Positions 22,943-34,739 of a stretch of 64,000 nt of DNA are shown here, one piece after another; position 1 is the first letter of the stretch, and each line of letters starts with the position of its first letter. Position numbers and translations under genes: made by a program. The DNA comes from Cordilura impudica. Taxonomy: Eukaryota > Arthropoda > Insecta > Diptera > Scathophagidae. The notes under the pieces were generated by a model that ran no database searches, was not told the origin of the DNA, and was given only the letters and a program-made list of their open reading frames with translations. The stretch spans positions 37,470,559 through 37,534,558 of the forward strand of contig OY821518.1 in assembly GCA_963682025.1 (NCBI GenBank). Reading direction: 5' to 3'.

Positions 22943-23318
22943 CTAGCAAATTCCAGCCTCGAAATTCGAGCGCAAATTCTAGGAAATTTTATTTTTTCAT
23001 TTAATAAAGACCCTAAAAGTATGCTAATCAATTACAGCCAATTCACAAATCAACACAAAAAACAAACTCATTTTTATTACAAACACATTACCAAAATTAA
23101 TAAACCCACACATAGCATTGTATAATTTTATGTATGTGTTAGTAGCAACTTTAAATGCAATTTACTCAAAATAAAGAAAAAAATTTAAAAATCTGTAAAT
23201 CTGCAAATCGGCTAAAAAGAAATACATTTCAAATGTTATACGTTTGGTCAAAATCGGGATAAAACGGTAGAACAAAACATCAGTCACAAGAAATCGCCTA
23301 GCCTATTAATATTATAGA
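22943..23318 (-). mobile_element. non-autonomous Helitron, copy 2
   Basis: On the minus strand it starts TCTATAATATTAATAGGCTA after A. It ends with the GCTCGAATTTCGAG hairpin and GGAATTTGCTAG before T, which is the full Helitron signature. The length is 376 bp with no coding sequence. Confidence 0.9.
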
Positions 23319-23960
23319 TATTGGACAAATCCCGATTATGTGCAGAGTGTTCTTTCCAGGTTAGAAAGCGAGCACAGGTCATCTGAAAAACTTCTAAAGG
23401 CTCTAGCACTGAGACCTAATAATCCAACTCTCGTATTATTAAGCTTGCAGCACGTGATGAGAAATCTAGCGCAGAAAGAGGTTTTATAACATAATCAACC
23501 TGAGAGTATAAATCGTGGAATTCAGAGTCTATTGCGGTAAAAATTAGATCATATTTTTCCTTAGCTTTTAAAAGATCTAGAATCTGTTTTGAGTATTGGC
23601 ACATAGGAGTAACAGAATTTACGGGTACAAATTGGATATATTCGCATAGAGAAGCCTATTCAACAGCCGAATATGTTCTTTTTGCTATTATTTTTTCAGC
23701 TACAATAAGGGGTAATCTATGATTTGGCAGGCGCAATATTTTAATAATATAGTCAAAATGTAGCTTCAAAACATTTGCATATAAAGAGTCCAAGCCAGTT
23801 TCTATGTAAAGCATGTAACTTGGTGTATTTTTTGGTAAAATCAGCATTTTTTGTTAAAACTTGAATAATTTTTCTATATCATCATATCTTTTAAAACCCC
23901 ATAGCATCATATAACATTACAGATTTAGATGCTGCATTAAAGATTTTGAGTTTGTTTTTT

Positions 23961-24744
23961 TATACCCTATACCACTATGTAGTTTGGGTATAATGACTTT
24001 GTGCTGCTGTTTGTAACAACCAAAAATATTTGACCTAGACCCATCTTTAATTATACCGATCGAATCAGAATCACTTTCTGAGTTGATTTAACAATGTCCG
24101 TCCGTCCGTCCGTCCGTCTGTGTGTCCATGTAAAGCTTGTAATCAAACTGCAGGTCACAAATATGAATGTATTTTGATAAAATTTAGCACATAAGCTTTT
24201 ATCGGCCATGGGATGAACGCTATTGAAATTGGTGAGAATCGGTCCATGTTCAGACCTAGCCCCCATACAAATTACCCCTATCAAATCGACATAAATTGCA
24301 ATAAGATCCTAATTGTCATATAGATCTTACTCAAATTGGGTTTGTATACGTTCATTACATCCACTAATGAGTAGTCCAAAAATGATACCTTTGGCCCCAT
24401 ATAGAGGTGCTTCCCGATCTTCACTTAAATCTATTAAAAAACAAAAATATTGCACTGATTCTTCTCAAATTTTGTTTGTATATATTTTTGCAAAATACAA
24501 GAGACTTTACCACACATGATCAGGATCGGTCCATTTTTGGACCAAGTCCCTATATAGATATAGCATCCGATATGAACTTTTTCATAACTGCAGCCAAAAA
24601 AAATAAATAAAAATCCCACTCAAATTTGGTTTTTGCTTATTTTCTATGTCCAGTTAGTTGGGCCTAAGAGATAGGGTCTCTAAACGCATGGTATAGGGTA
24701 TCGTATAGTCGGTCTAGACCGACTATAATTTTCTTACTTGCTTT
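23961..24744 (+). mobile_element. GTCY repeat, main family, nearly intact
   Basis: The 5' hairpin, (GTCC)5 core near 24096-24115, 3' complement GGTATAGGGTAT and the perfect palindrome ATAGTCGGTCTAGACCGACT are all present. It is followed directly by another copy in the same orientation. Confidence 0.9.
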
Positions 24745-25451
24745 TATACCCTATACCACTATGTGGTTTGGGTATAATGACTTTGTGCTGCTGTTTTTAT
24801 ATACCAAAAATATTTGACCTAGACCCATCTTTTATTATACCGATCTAATCAGAATCACTATCTGATCCGATTTAATGATGTCCATCCGTGTGTATGTCCG
24901 TCCGTCCGTCCGTCTCTGTGTCCATGTAAACCTTGTAATCAAACTGCAGGTCGCAAATATGAGTATATTTTAATGAAATTTGGTATATAAGCTTTCATCG
25001 GTCGGAGGATGAACACTATTGAAATTGGTGAAAATCAGTCTATGTTCAGACCTAGCCCCCCATACAAATGACCCCTATGAAATCGACATAAATTGCCATA
25101 AGATCCAAATTATCATAAAAACCTTACTCAAATTGGGTTTGTATACGTTTATTACATCCATTAATGAGTAGTCCAAAAATTATCCCTATGGGACAACCCT
25201 TACTCATAGGCCCCATGTAGAGCTGCTTTCCGATCTGCACTTAAATCTATCAAAAAACAAAAATATTGCACTGATTCTCTTAAAATTTTGTCCAATTTTA
25301 GGCCTAGTGCCCATATAGATATAGCATTCATATCTGCAGCCAAAAAAAAAATTAATAAAAATCCTACTCGAATTTGGTTTATGCTTATTTTCTATGTCCA
25401 GTTAGTTTGGCCTAAGAGATAGGGTCTCTAAACGCATGGTATAAGGTATCT
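24745..25451 (+). mobile_element. GTCY repeat, main family, 3'-truncated
   Basis: It starts with TATACCCTATACC immediately after the previous copy and ends inside the 3' complement at GGTATAAGGTATC, so the terminal palindrome is missing. LINE sequence follows. The GTCY tract is TCCGTCCGTCCGTC near 24898-24914. Confidence 0.88.
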
Positions 25452-25925
25452 CTATACGTTTTTTGAAAGACAAGTTGTAATTGAGATCCATGCCCAGATA
25501 TCTATAGCTATTTACAATTTCTATATTCTCTTCTCCAAAATTCCACTTCAGATTGTTAGATATACATGTCCCACTTTGAAACATTAGTATCTTTGATTTA
25601 TCAAGATTTACTTTTAAACTCCACATGTTGTAATAAGTGTGCAGGTTGTCTATCATATTCTTATAACACCCGGCGCATCAGATAAGATAACAATATCGTA
25701 CAGAAGAATTTTTATTGATTCAGCTACAACATTTATACCTCCAGATAATACAGCAGCCAGGTCGTTAAGGTATAAAGCAATAAGAATGCAGCCTTGTTTC
25801 ACGTCAACGTCCACACAGATTGGTTCAGAAAATTTGTTTCCCTAAAATATTTGGATTGTGTTATTTTCGTAATAAAGTTGTAAGATGCGAATTATCTTTG
25901 ACGACAGGCCCCATACGGGATAATT

Positions 25926-26705
25926 TATAAAATAATTATCATTTAAATATAATGCAAATAGAATTTTAGACAACAAACATCCTTCTTTTACGCCCTTACA
26001 AGTACTGAAATAATCAGAAAGTGCAGTACCTGTCCACACCGCTGACTCTTTATCTCTATATTCTGCTTCTATACATTGAACAATTTTAGATGAAATTCCA
26101 AATCTATTCAGTTTATAGATTAAGAGTTGTCTTGGAACCCGATCAAAAGCAGCTTTGAAGGTTTTATATATTATCAATCGTAGAATATCCTTTTCGAAAG
26201 CCTGCTTGGTATTCATTCATTATGTGGTTGCGATTTCACCATTTAGATATTCTTTCATGTATTATTCCCATCATTTTTTTTTTCCAACACAATTCATAAA
26301 AGATATCTCTCTGTAGTTTCCGGGTTAGCTTACATCACCTTTTTTATAAATAGAGAATACAATGCTTTTTTTAAAAGCTTCACAACTACCAACTTCTAGT
26401 ATTTCAGTATAGGCATTCGCCAAATATTCCAAATAATCATTATATGGAATTCGGTCTTCACCTGGTGCCTTATTTAGTTAGCTTTCATCCGTTATTAGAT
26501 TTGCCGCATACATTATCTCGACCGCATTGACTGCAGGATTAAGCAGTACATAAAAATGATTCTTAAATCTTTCCACATTTACTTCACATCCAATATAATT
26601 TTCTTGCTGCCTTATTTATCTTGCTAAAGCCCACCATCGTTTGCTATCGGAAACTGTGTTTTTTCTAATATTTTCATTCATATTTTCACATATTTACAAT
26701 TTGCA
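25926..26705 (-). pseudogene. LINE ORF2 relict, N-terminal RT half of a second LINE
   Basis: Minus-strand blocks run SKRWWALAR (26640s), LNKAPGEDRIPYNDYLEYLA, FKKSIVFSIYKKGDV, GNYREISFMNCVGK, FDRVPRQLLIYKL, GISSKIVQCIEAEYRDK and VKEGCLLSKILFALYLND, ending at 25926. The next bases encode a second, diverged version of the last two blocks. The palm region is therefore present twice, and two related LINEs are joined in one orientation. Stops at several points make it a relict. Confidence 0.8.
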
Positions 26706-28064
26706 AGGGGGCTGATAATTGGACCCCAAATTTAGTCTATATATGCATGTGCCATGTTATTTAATTTCTATCAGATATGACTATCATTTTGCTGTTCTTT
26801 TGTTGGTACTGCTTTTCTTTTAATTTTGCCTCTGTGCAAAAAAAAAATAAAAACAAAATACTCAAACAAAAATTGTACACATTTAATGCGATTATTTAAA
26901 TACAGCATATATAAATTTTACATAAAAAGGGCTTAAAAATTGTAAACATAGTTTGAATAATATTCCACCATTCAAATCGTACAATTTCACCATCTCCACA
27001 TTCAGTTTTTCATGTCAGATTTTTATACAAAGTATTTTGTCCTCTGCCTGTGCTAGGCTGTGAGATTCTATTTATATTCTAGTAAATACGTTGGTACACT
27101 TTTAAGTATGAATATTTTTATAACAGTACAATGATAATTCTTATTTATTCAACTCTACAAGTACAAGCAAAACATAAAAGACTTTTATGCATCTATAAAT
27201 TCATTCATATCTAAATTGTCTCGTATTTTTACCCCACAATACACTGCTGCTAACGTCCTGGTTGTAAAGGCTACGAATATCTTAACTGTACTCATTCGAC
27301 AACAAGTAGAAAATTTCAAATTAAGGATTAGTCCAATAGTCAGAAGAATATTTCAACTGTAAAATTATTCGACAATCGGATTAACTTTATCTCCTTCTAT
27401 AATATTGTTTATAGACGACTTAGATGACATGACACAAAAATAATTCATAAAATATTCATAATAATAATATAAGTAAAGACGTTCTTTTCATTTCTATAGA
27501 AAATAGCTTAAGAATTATGCCTCATTAGTAAATGGTTAGATAAACATAATTAAATATTTTATTGAAAAAAAAAAAAATAAATAAAATAAACAACTCAAAT
27601 GAATTCATTAAGTTGACAGAAGATTTAAATAATAAAGCTATACGATTTTAAGTAATGTAAATTTAATAGCGATTTAATGAATGAAAAATTATAATTAAAA
27701 TAATAAATATGAGGAATTGTGTATTAATACCCATATCGCATTATAGTTTCAAATTAATTGTTGAGATTTATTTTAAACAAGTATTTATGTCATAACCTGG
27801 TGCCGGATGACTCAATATAAAATTTTATTGACTAAGAAATGGTTCAGGTATACAGGGGCTGAATTTAAATATCGGAAAATTAAAAAAAAAAAATGTTATC
27901 GTAAATTTTATTGTCTGAAAAAATATACATATCGCATGTGTTGATAATGTAAGCTACAAAAATGTTTCGTTATTGATCACACCTAAAGAAGTCGCTTATA
28001 TGAAAGAACAATATATGAATATATAAAAAGAATCTAAAAAGAATATAAAGAATCTCTGATGATA
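26706..28064. other. AT-rich stretch with one coding-like relict
   Basis: Apart from the minus-strand relict at 27185-27430, I see only A/T-rich DNA without repeat-family landmarks. Confidence 0.4.
27185..27430 (-). pseudogene. coding-like relict, unrecognised, two in-frame stops
   Basis: A minus-strand frame starts with ATG at 27430 (MSSKSSINNIIEGDKVNP), crosses a TAA and a TGA 12 bases apart, then stays open for 55 codons to TAA 27185. The second half has a hydrophobic ILLTIGLILNLKF and the stretch STVKIFVAFTTRTLAAVYCG. An AATAAA lies about 35 bases beyond the stop. Codon composition looks coding-like against an AT-rich background. I cannot name a family. It could be a decayed small membrane-protein gene or part of a transposon gene. 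Confidence 0.25.
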
Positions 28065-28175
28065 TATGTAACCACCAAAGAACCGATCGACTCAGGATCA
28101 CTTTCTGAGTCGATTAAACAATGTTCAATCATGCTTTTTTTCGCCTGTCTGTGTGTTCAATTAAATATTTTAACC
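28065..28175 (+). mobile_element. GTCY repeat fragment
   Basis: CCGATCGACTCAGGATCACTTTCTGAGTCGAT and a short GCCTGTCTGTGTGT tract match the central part of the main family. Neither end is present. Confidence 0.55.
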
Positions 28176-28420
28176 CTCCGATTAGTGAGTCTCCCGTTGG
28201 CCTTAAAATAATAAAAAGGTCCGCAGGGACCTAAAACAAATTGAATGGTGTTTTGCTGATCGGGATGTATTCTAATTTGATTGCTAGTTTTGCTTTTTTT
28301 AGAATATCGGTTTCATTTAATAATAAAATGCATTAGAAAATTAAATAAATCAGCGTTGTGATGGTTTCTATTTTCCAGTTCGAGTGTGCATGTATTGGAA
28401 CGATGCAGCAATGTTGAATG

Positions 28421-28540
28421 TTAAGCATAAGCTGCTTTGCTGCAAGAAAAGCAATACGCTCTGCTTTTACGCTGGCGTTCGTACTCCCTACGACATAACT
28501 GGCATGGCGGCCGATTTTCAGCTCCTGTTGTCTGTATTGC
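28421..28540 (-). pseudogene. zinc-finger-like terminal exon fragment
   Basis: After a good splice acceptor, TTTTATCCTTGTAG, at 28541, one minus-strand frame encodes about 39 residues and ends in TAA at 28421. It includes RPPCQLCRREYERQRKS and AYCFSCSKAAY, a C-x2-C...C-x2-C arrangement followed by the stop. A small Cys-rich domain at the extreme C-terminus is typical of piggyBac-type transposases, and a TTAA-flanked MITE is present at 8324-14820. The link is inference. A longer overlapping frame (28333-28587) lacks any such motif and is probably a shadow. Confidence 0.3.
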
Positions 28541-29226
28541 CTACAAGGATAAAACATATTTAATTTCTCCGCTTTTGTGTGTTTCAAAATTATTTTATTT
28601 TACATATATGTACATTGAATGCTTTCATAGCGCTTCGAATCCTGGGTGGCTCGTTCTTCTATATAAGGCAGTGCTTATTGTATAAGGGGCAATTGAACAT
28701 CGTGGCACCATTTGAGTTTTTTCATTGCAAAAACCATAACTTTTGAATCAAATAAGATAATCAAAAAATTTAAAAGGCATATGAAAGATAATTGATCAGC
28801 GTATGAAATGAGTATTTGAAAAGGGTTCTAAGCCTTTTAAATGCCTACTTATGGTTTAGCAAACTTGAAATTTGTGGAAAAATCAATTTTATGGTAAGTT
28901 AAATAAAATATTTTTTTTAAATTTTTGAATTTTTATGTTTTATTTTTAAAGGCTTTAGTGATCTAAAATTATTCCAGAAAAGATTAAAAAAAAAAATTTT
29001 TTTTTAATTTATTTTACAATTTTTTGTTGTATATTGCTCACAATCCGTAATAGTAGGTGCATCTGAAAGACTAATAATTTCTGAACTATAATTATTTTCT
29101 CACTCTTTTCGTGACTTTATATGTCGCAGTGATGAACTAAGTGGATCGGAAGATGCTGCCAACATGTTGAAGCAGTCTCCATTTTGCCTAACCCTTGATG
29201 CTTTGAACGTGTTCGATCATCTATAT

Positions 29227-29999
29227 TTATACCCTATACCACCATGTGGATTGGGTATAATGACTTTGTGCTGCTGTTTGTAACTACCAGAAATATTTTA
29301 TCTAGACCCATCTTTTATTATACCGATCGACTCATAATCACTTTCTGGGTCGATATAGCGATGTCCGTACTTCCGTCTTTCAGTCTGTGTGTCCATGTAA
29401 ACCTTTTTATCAAACTACAGGTCGCAAATGTGAATATATGTTGATGAAATTTGGTATATAAGCTTTTATCGGCCAAAGGATGAACGCTATTGAAACTAGT
29501 GAAATTCGGTCAATGTTCGGACCTAGTCCCCATACAAATGACCACTGTGAAATCGACATAAATTGCCATAAGATCCAAATTACCATATATATCTCAGTCA
29601 AATTGGGTTTATTTATTAAATCCATTAACCAGTAGTCCAAAAATAATCTCTATAGGACAATTCTTATTCATAGGCCCCATATAGAGCTGCTTCCCGATTT
29701 TCACTTAAATCTATCAAAAAACAAAAATACTGCACAGTTTTTCCAAATTTGAATTGTATATATTTTTTCAAAATATAAGTGACTTTATCAAATATGGTCA
29801 GAATCGGTCCATTTTTCGACCTAGTCCCCGTATAAATATAGAACCCGATATGAACTTTTTCATATCTGCAGCCAAAAAAATTATTAGCAATGCCACTCAG
29901 ATTTGGTTTATGCTTATTTTGTATATCGAATTAGTTGGACCGAAGAGATAGGGTCTCTAAACCATGGTATAGGGTATCGTATACTCGGTCTAGACCGAT
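29227..29999 (+). mobile_element. GTCY repeat, main family
   Basis: It runs from TATACCCTATACCACCATGT to CTCGGTCTAGACCGA, with a degenerate GTCY tract near 29364-29390. The final TTTTCTTACTTG is replaced by an inverted partial copy starting at 30000. Confidence 0.88.
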
Positions 30000-30348
30000 A
30001 ATGCGATATCCCATATCATGCATTTAGAAAAAGGGTATAAACCAAATTTGAGTGGCATTGATATTATTTTTTAACCTGTAGGTATGAAAAGGTTCATATC
30101 GGACACCATATTTATATGGCTACTATGTCGAAAAATGAATAGATCTTGACCATGTATGACCAAATTTGAGAAAAATCTGTGCAATATTTTTGTTTTTTGA
30201 TAGATTTAAGTAAATACCGGGAAGTCCTTTATATGGCGCTATGACTAAGAATTGTCCGACTGTTTTAATTTTGCACCACTGATTAATGGGTGCAAAAAGC
30301 ACACACAGTCCAAATTTGGTAGGGATCTGTATGTACATAAATACTCAT
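30000..30348 (-). mobile_element. GTCY repeat, inverted 3' part
   Basis: Minus-orientation blocks (ATAAACCAAATTTGAGTGGC, GTTCATATCGGA, ATAGATTTAAGTAAA) stop before the GTCY core. This gives a plus-minus-plus cluster with its neighbours. Confidence 0.8.
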
Positions 30349-31079
30349 TATACCCTATACCACTATGTGGTTTGGGTATAATGACTTTGTGCTGCTGTTT
30401 GTAATAACCAAAAATATTTGACCTACACTCATCTTTAATTATTCCGATCGAATCAGAATCACTATCTGATTCGATTTAACGATGTCCGTCCGTCCGTCCG
30501 TCTGTGTGTCCATGTAAAGCTTGTAATCAAACTGCAGGTCGCAAATAGGAATATATTTTGATGAAATTTGGCATATAAGCTTTTGTCAGCCATGGAATGA
30601 ACGCTATTGAAATTAGTGAGAATCGGTCCATGTTCAGACCCAGCCCCCATACAAATGACCCCTATGAAATCAACATAAATTGCCATAAGATCCAAATTAT
30701 CATACAAAACTTAGTCAAATTTGGTTTGTATGTATATATTACATCCATTAATCAGTAATCCAAAAATGATCCCTATTGGACAACTCTTAGTCATAGGCCC
30801 CATATGGAGCTGCTTCCCGATCTTCACCTAAATCTAACAAAAAAACAAAAACATGATCAGGATCGGTCCATTTTTGGACCTAGTCCCCACATAGATATAG
30901 AATCCGATATGAACATTTTCATATCTGCAGCCAAAAAATTAATAAAAATCCCACTCAAATTTGGTTTTTGCTTATATTCTATGTCCAATTAGTTGGGCCG
31001 AAGATGTAGGGTTTCTAAACGCATGGTACAGGGTATCGTATAGTCGGTCTAGACCGACTATAATTTTCTTACTTGTTTT
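30349..31079 (+). mobile_element. GTCY repeat, main family, nearly intact
   Basis: The 5' hairpin, (GTCC)4 core near 30484-30503, 3' complement and perfect GTCGGTCTAGACCGAC palindrome are present. The copy has a small central deletion relative to others near 30840. It abuts the transposon-protein relict that follows. Confidence 0.9.
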
Positions 31080-31102
31080 CAATGTGCATCTGTTAGTCTG
31101 AA

Positions 31103-31500
31103 TCAAGAATCAAATTTGGCCTCCTCTATATATTCTGGATCTAAATAGTTGATTAAATTTTCTTTGATGAATGTGGTTTTCGGCCAATTGGTATATTCAC
31201 CTAAGTTGCAAGAAGTTGCTGCATTAGGATACATAGTCAATTTAAGGCAATCGCGGTAATCGTGTAAATCTTCTGCCGAATCATCTGTTAAATACTTTAA
31301 GTTGATTTCCTTCAACATTAGTTTAACATTTTCATGGTAAATGCAAACGCATACTGTGTGAGTTCCGTTGCTTCCTGCCAGAACTCAATGTTTTGGCCTC
31401 ATTTGGGTTAATTTCGTGAAGCCAATTCTAACATCCTCGTGTTCAGATTGAAATGTTGCAAATAACTCTTTCAGGTTACAGATAACCATTCTCTTCTGTT
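31103..31500 (-). pseudogene. DNA-transposon protein fragment
   Basis: The minus-strand frame from about 31500 reads RMVICNLKELFATFQSEH, VRIGFTKLTQMRPKH, a TGA, then VLAGSNGTHTVCVCIYHENV, KLMLKEINLKYLTDD and DYRDCLKLTMYPNAATSCNL, ending at a TGA at 31103. From memory the IGF(S/T)K...LRPK...GTH.VCVC..H.NVKLML pattern belongs to a transposon-borne protein common in insects, but I cannot give its superfamily. It is cut on its C-terminal side near the GTCY repeat ending at 31079, and no continuation was seen beyond that cluster. Confidence 0.6.
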
Positions 31501-32923
31501 ATGTTATGAAGGTATGTTACATGCCTTCGGAAAGGTTAATTTGTCTAGTTTCTCAGTATAAGTTTTATTTGTAAGGTTTTACACACAAATAGGAAAAAAT
31601 TCAAAATAGTGCATTTGTGAAAAATTGAAAAACCGTTGCCTTGAGTTACAAAATATTTATTTTGATAGATATCCCACTCCCATCCCACTAAGCGACCAAA
31701 AAGCTCTTAAAGGAAAAATCCTAAGCTTACTTATGAAAAAAAATGCCTTTTTTGAAAAAAAAGCAAAAAATGCTTTGATTTAGCAAAAAAACGTCTAAAA
31801 ATTTTTTTGTTTTTTTAAAGTATTTTTTTCCAAAATATTGAAGAAATAGCTATCTAAACTTTTTGCGAGAAAATTTTCTAAGAACAATAGGTAATAAGTT
31901 ACATGGATGAGAAAAAATGTCAAATTTTGATCCCCTCTAACTCAGAGAAATCTTGACCGATCTTATTGAAAAATTGTGTCTAAACTACTATCCAATAGGA
32001 CTAACCTTGGTGCAAATTTCATCCCGATCGGAAGACATCGGTTTCAAAAGTTGGTGCACTTGACATGAAACCCCCCATATGTATGTTTTTTAAATGATCA
32101 GTTTTTGCGAGGACCCGATTCTCACATGTACATAATTTAAAAGATCTCACTTAAATTTAAAACAAAAAATATCATCTATTGTAACTTCACCTTAATGGAC
32201 ATGCAGAATGGACATATCGAATGAAGCTAGCTTTACCGAGACCAAAATTTTATAAGAAAAAGTGTTTTTTTTATTTTATCTTATTTTAAATATATTTTAA
32301 TTTCATAACATGGACACGAGATATATATAGGCGGATACACGAACATCGAAAAATTTACTCATAGTCGTTAAGAATTGATCGGTAAATATCAGGTGGGTCT
32401 AGTAATTTTCTGGTTACAAACTTATTATACCCCCTCATTATGAGTAGAATTTAATAAAACCATGAAAGCTAAATTAGATTTTTTAAGTCATCTTTGCTTT
32501 ATCTTTTAACCAGTATGCCCTGACAACGGCTTACCGAGGCATACTGACATGTAGGTTAACACATATGGTGAATATCCCAATTATGTTCCTCAGTTAACAC
32601 ATACTTTATGGTTCACACAAATTCAATAACCCAAATATATTCTGCACACTTAACAACAAATGCAATAACCCAAATATTTAACAAAAACACAGCCGACACG
32701 CTTAACAACAAATACAATAAATTTAGACACAAAGAAATGAATAAAATTACCACCTAGTTTAAGTTACCCAATAAGCATATTTTTTTCAGTAAATGTTCTC
32801 ACACAATTTATCAATTTTAAACAGTAAGCAAATTGTATTGGAAAATATTGTATAAAATTAAATGTTTTGCAAATAAAAGTTTAGTTTGTTCTGAAGCGCA
32901 ACAAACTCGTTTTCTTGTATGTT
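31501..32923. other. unassigned stretch
   Basis: A/T runs and moderately complex DNA with no recognised element ends or coding signal. Confidence 0.4.
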
Positions 32924-33541
32924 TATACCCTATACCACTATGTGGTTTGGGTATAATGACTTTGTGCTGCTGTCTGTAACAACCAAAAATATTCGTCCTA
33001 GACCCATCTTTAATTATACCGATCGACTCAGAATCACTTTTTGAGTCGAAATAGCAATGTCCGTCCGTCCGCCCGTCCGTCCGTCTGTGTGTCCATGTAA
33101 AGCTTGTAATCAATCTACAGGTCGCAAATATGAATATACTTTGATGGTATATAAGCTTCCGTCGGCCATGGGATGAACACTGTTGAAATTGGTGAGAATC
33201 GGTCCATGTTCAGACCTAGCCCCCATACAAATGACCCCTATGAAATCGACATAAATTGCCATAAGTTCCAATTTATCATATAGATCTCAGCCAAATTAGG
33301 TTTGTATGTGTTTATTACGTCCATTAATCAGTAGTTCAAAAATACTCCCTATAGGAAAATTCTTAGTCATAGGCCCCATATAGAGCTGCTTCCCGATCTT
33401 CACTTAAATCTATCAAAAAACAAAAATATTTCACAGATTTTTCTCAAATTTGGTTTGTATATATTTTTTCAAAGTATAAGTGACGTTACCAAATATGGTC
33501 AGGATCGGTACATTTTTCGACCTAGTGACCATATTAATATA

Positions 33542-34739
33542 AAGGGTCCGCTAAATAACTTTTTTTTTTGAAAATACTATAAATTTCTTTTTTTACTTGA
33601 AAGTACAATTCTTCCGGTTAATAACGGAAAATAACTTCATTCAAATGGCTGCCTCGGCTGGCCATGCAGTAGCCTACACGATCGGTCCAACATTAAAGCA
33701 CATTATAGATTGTGTGCAGCTGTATGTCACCAATGGCTTCACAAATATTGTCCTTTAAAGCGTCAATTGTCTCTGGCTTGTTGGCGTAACACTTATTTTT
33801 GAGGGCAACCCACAAATAATAGTCCAACGGTGTCAAATCGCAGCTCCGAGGTGGCCAAACGACATCAGCTCTGCGGCTGATAATGCGATCTTCAAAAACA
33901 GGGCGCAAAACATCGAGTGTAGCTTCGGCTGTGTGGCACGTAGCGCCGTCTTGTTGAAACCAAATGTTGCCAATATCATCCTCTTCAATTTTTGTGAGCA
34001 AAAATTCGTTCAACATGGCCCGATAACGATCGCCATTGACTGTAACGGCCACTCCTTGCTCATTTTCGAAGAAAAATGGCGCAATTATGCTTCTGAACCA
34101 AAATCCGCACCAAACAGTGACTCGTTTTGGGTGTATCAAAATCACCTTCATCTGAAAAGATGATTTTTTTTGGCAAAATCGGCATCGTCTGTAAGTCGAT
34201 CGCAGGCCCACTTAGCGAAGAGAAAACACATTGGATGGTCAGTTGGCTTCAACTCCTGAACCAATTGGACTTTGAATGGCGTCATACCAAGGTCTTTATG
34301 CAAAATTCGTCTCAATAATGCCTCCGAAATGTTCAATTCTTGAGAACGACGGTGAATTGATGTTGATGGCGCTTCACGCACACTTTCTGCCATAGCAGCA
34401 ATATTCTCGGGTGTACGCACTGTTTTTGGCTTTTCACGCTTTGGTTTATCGGTGAGGATGCCAGTTTCTTTCACTTTTTCCACAAGATAACGAACATACG
34501 GAGCTGACGGTGCTTCTCTTCTTCCAAAATCCGTACGCAATTTTCGCACACATTCTGCAACATTACCATGATTTTCAAAGTAATGTTGCAGTATTTCCCA
34601 GCGTTGTTCAAGCGTGTACACAACCATATTCGTTCAGTGGAAGGATAAAACTAATTATCTGTTAAATCAGACATGAGTTAAGTGTTACCATTCACGAAAT
34701 AATCACTTGTTGAAAAAAAACGTTAGATGGCGGACCCTT
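33542..34739 (-). mobile_element. mariner element, rosa-like (DD41D)
   Basis: The inverted ends AAGGGTCCGC/GCGGACCCTT are flanked by TA on both sides. The element is 1198 bp and carries one broken transposase gene on the minus strand. It landed in the GTCY repeat, where the flanking sequence rejoins precisely. Confidence 0.9.
33611..34627 (-). pseudogene. mariner transposase, inactivated
   Basis: The enzyme would cut and paste the element. The start is ATG 34627 (MVVYTLEQRWEILQHY). An N-terminal helix-turn-helix half includes APYVRYLVEKVKETG and STSIHRRSQELNISEALLRR. Near 34150 an A-run frameshift follows FAKK. The FSDE block, which carries the first catalytic Asp, is joined by an internal deletion to the HPKRVTVWCGF block. 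The second catalytic Asp is in FQQDGATCHT and the third in RSCDLTPLDYYLW, with 41 residues between them by my count, which gives DD41D, the rosa-type spacing. An in-frame TAA follows YNVL near 33690, and the last 30 codons (WTDRVGYCMASRG) lie beyond it. It has at least three disabling changes. Confidence 0.88.

Larger units (their letters stand above)
23331..25925 (-). pseudogene. LINE ORF2 relict, C-terminal half, split by two GTCY repeats
   Basis: On the minus strand from 25925, RT blocks appear in order: GLSSKIIRILQLYYEN, VKQGCILIALYLNDL, a damaged active site KILLYDIVILSDAP (YADD reduced), and MWSLKVNLDKSKILMF with IEIVNSYRYLGMDL. The frame stops at the GTCY repeats (23961-25451). It resumes below 23960 with LKIFNAASKSVMLY and the C-terminal region (ILPKNTPSYMLYIETGL, LPNHRLPLIVAEKI) down to about 23331. 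The clade is probably the same broad group as the LINE at 18520-22577. It is inactive. Confidence 0.8.

Noticed and set aside
24051..24284. Minus-strand frames ending in HRRTDGRTD, recurring in many copies
   Set aside because: They are translations of the (GTCC)n core of the GTCY repeats (also at 30462, 32817 and 45320), not genes.
28333..28587. 84-residue minus-strand frame
   Set aside because: Another frame of the same stretch carries a splice acceptor and a paired Cys motif. This one has no recognisable feature.
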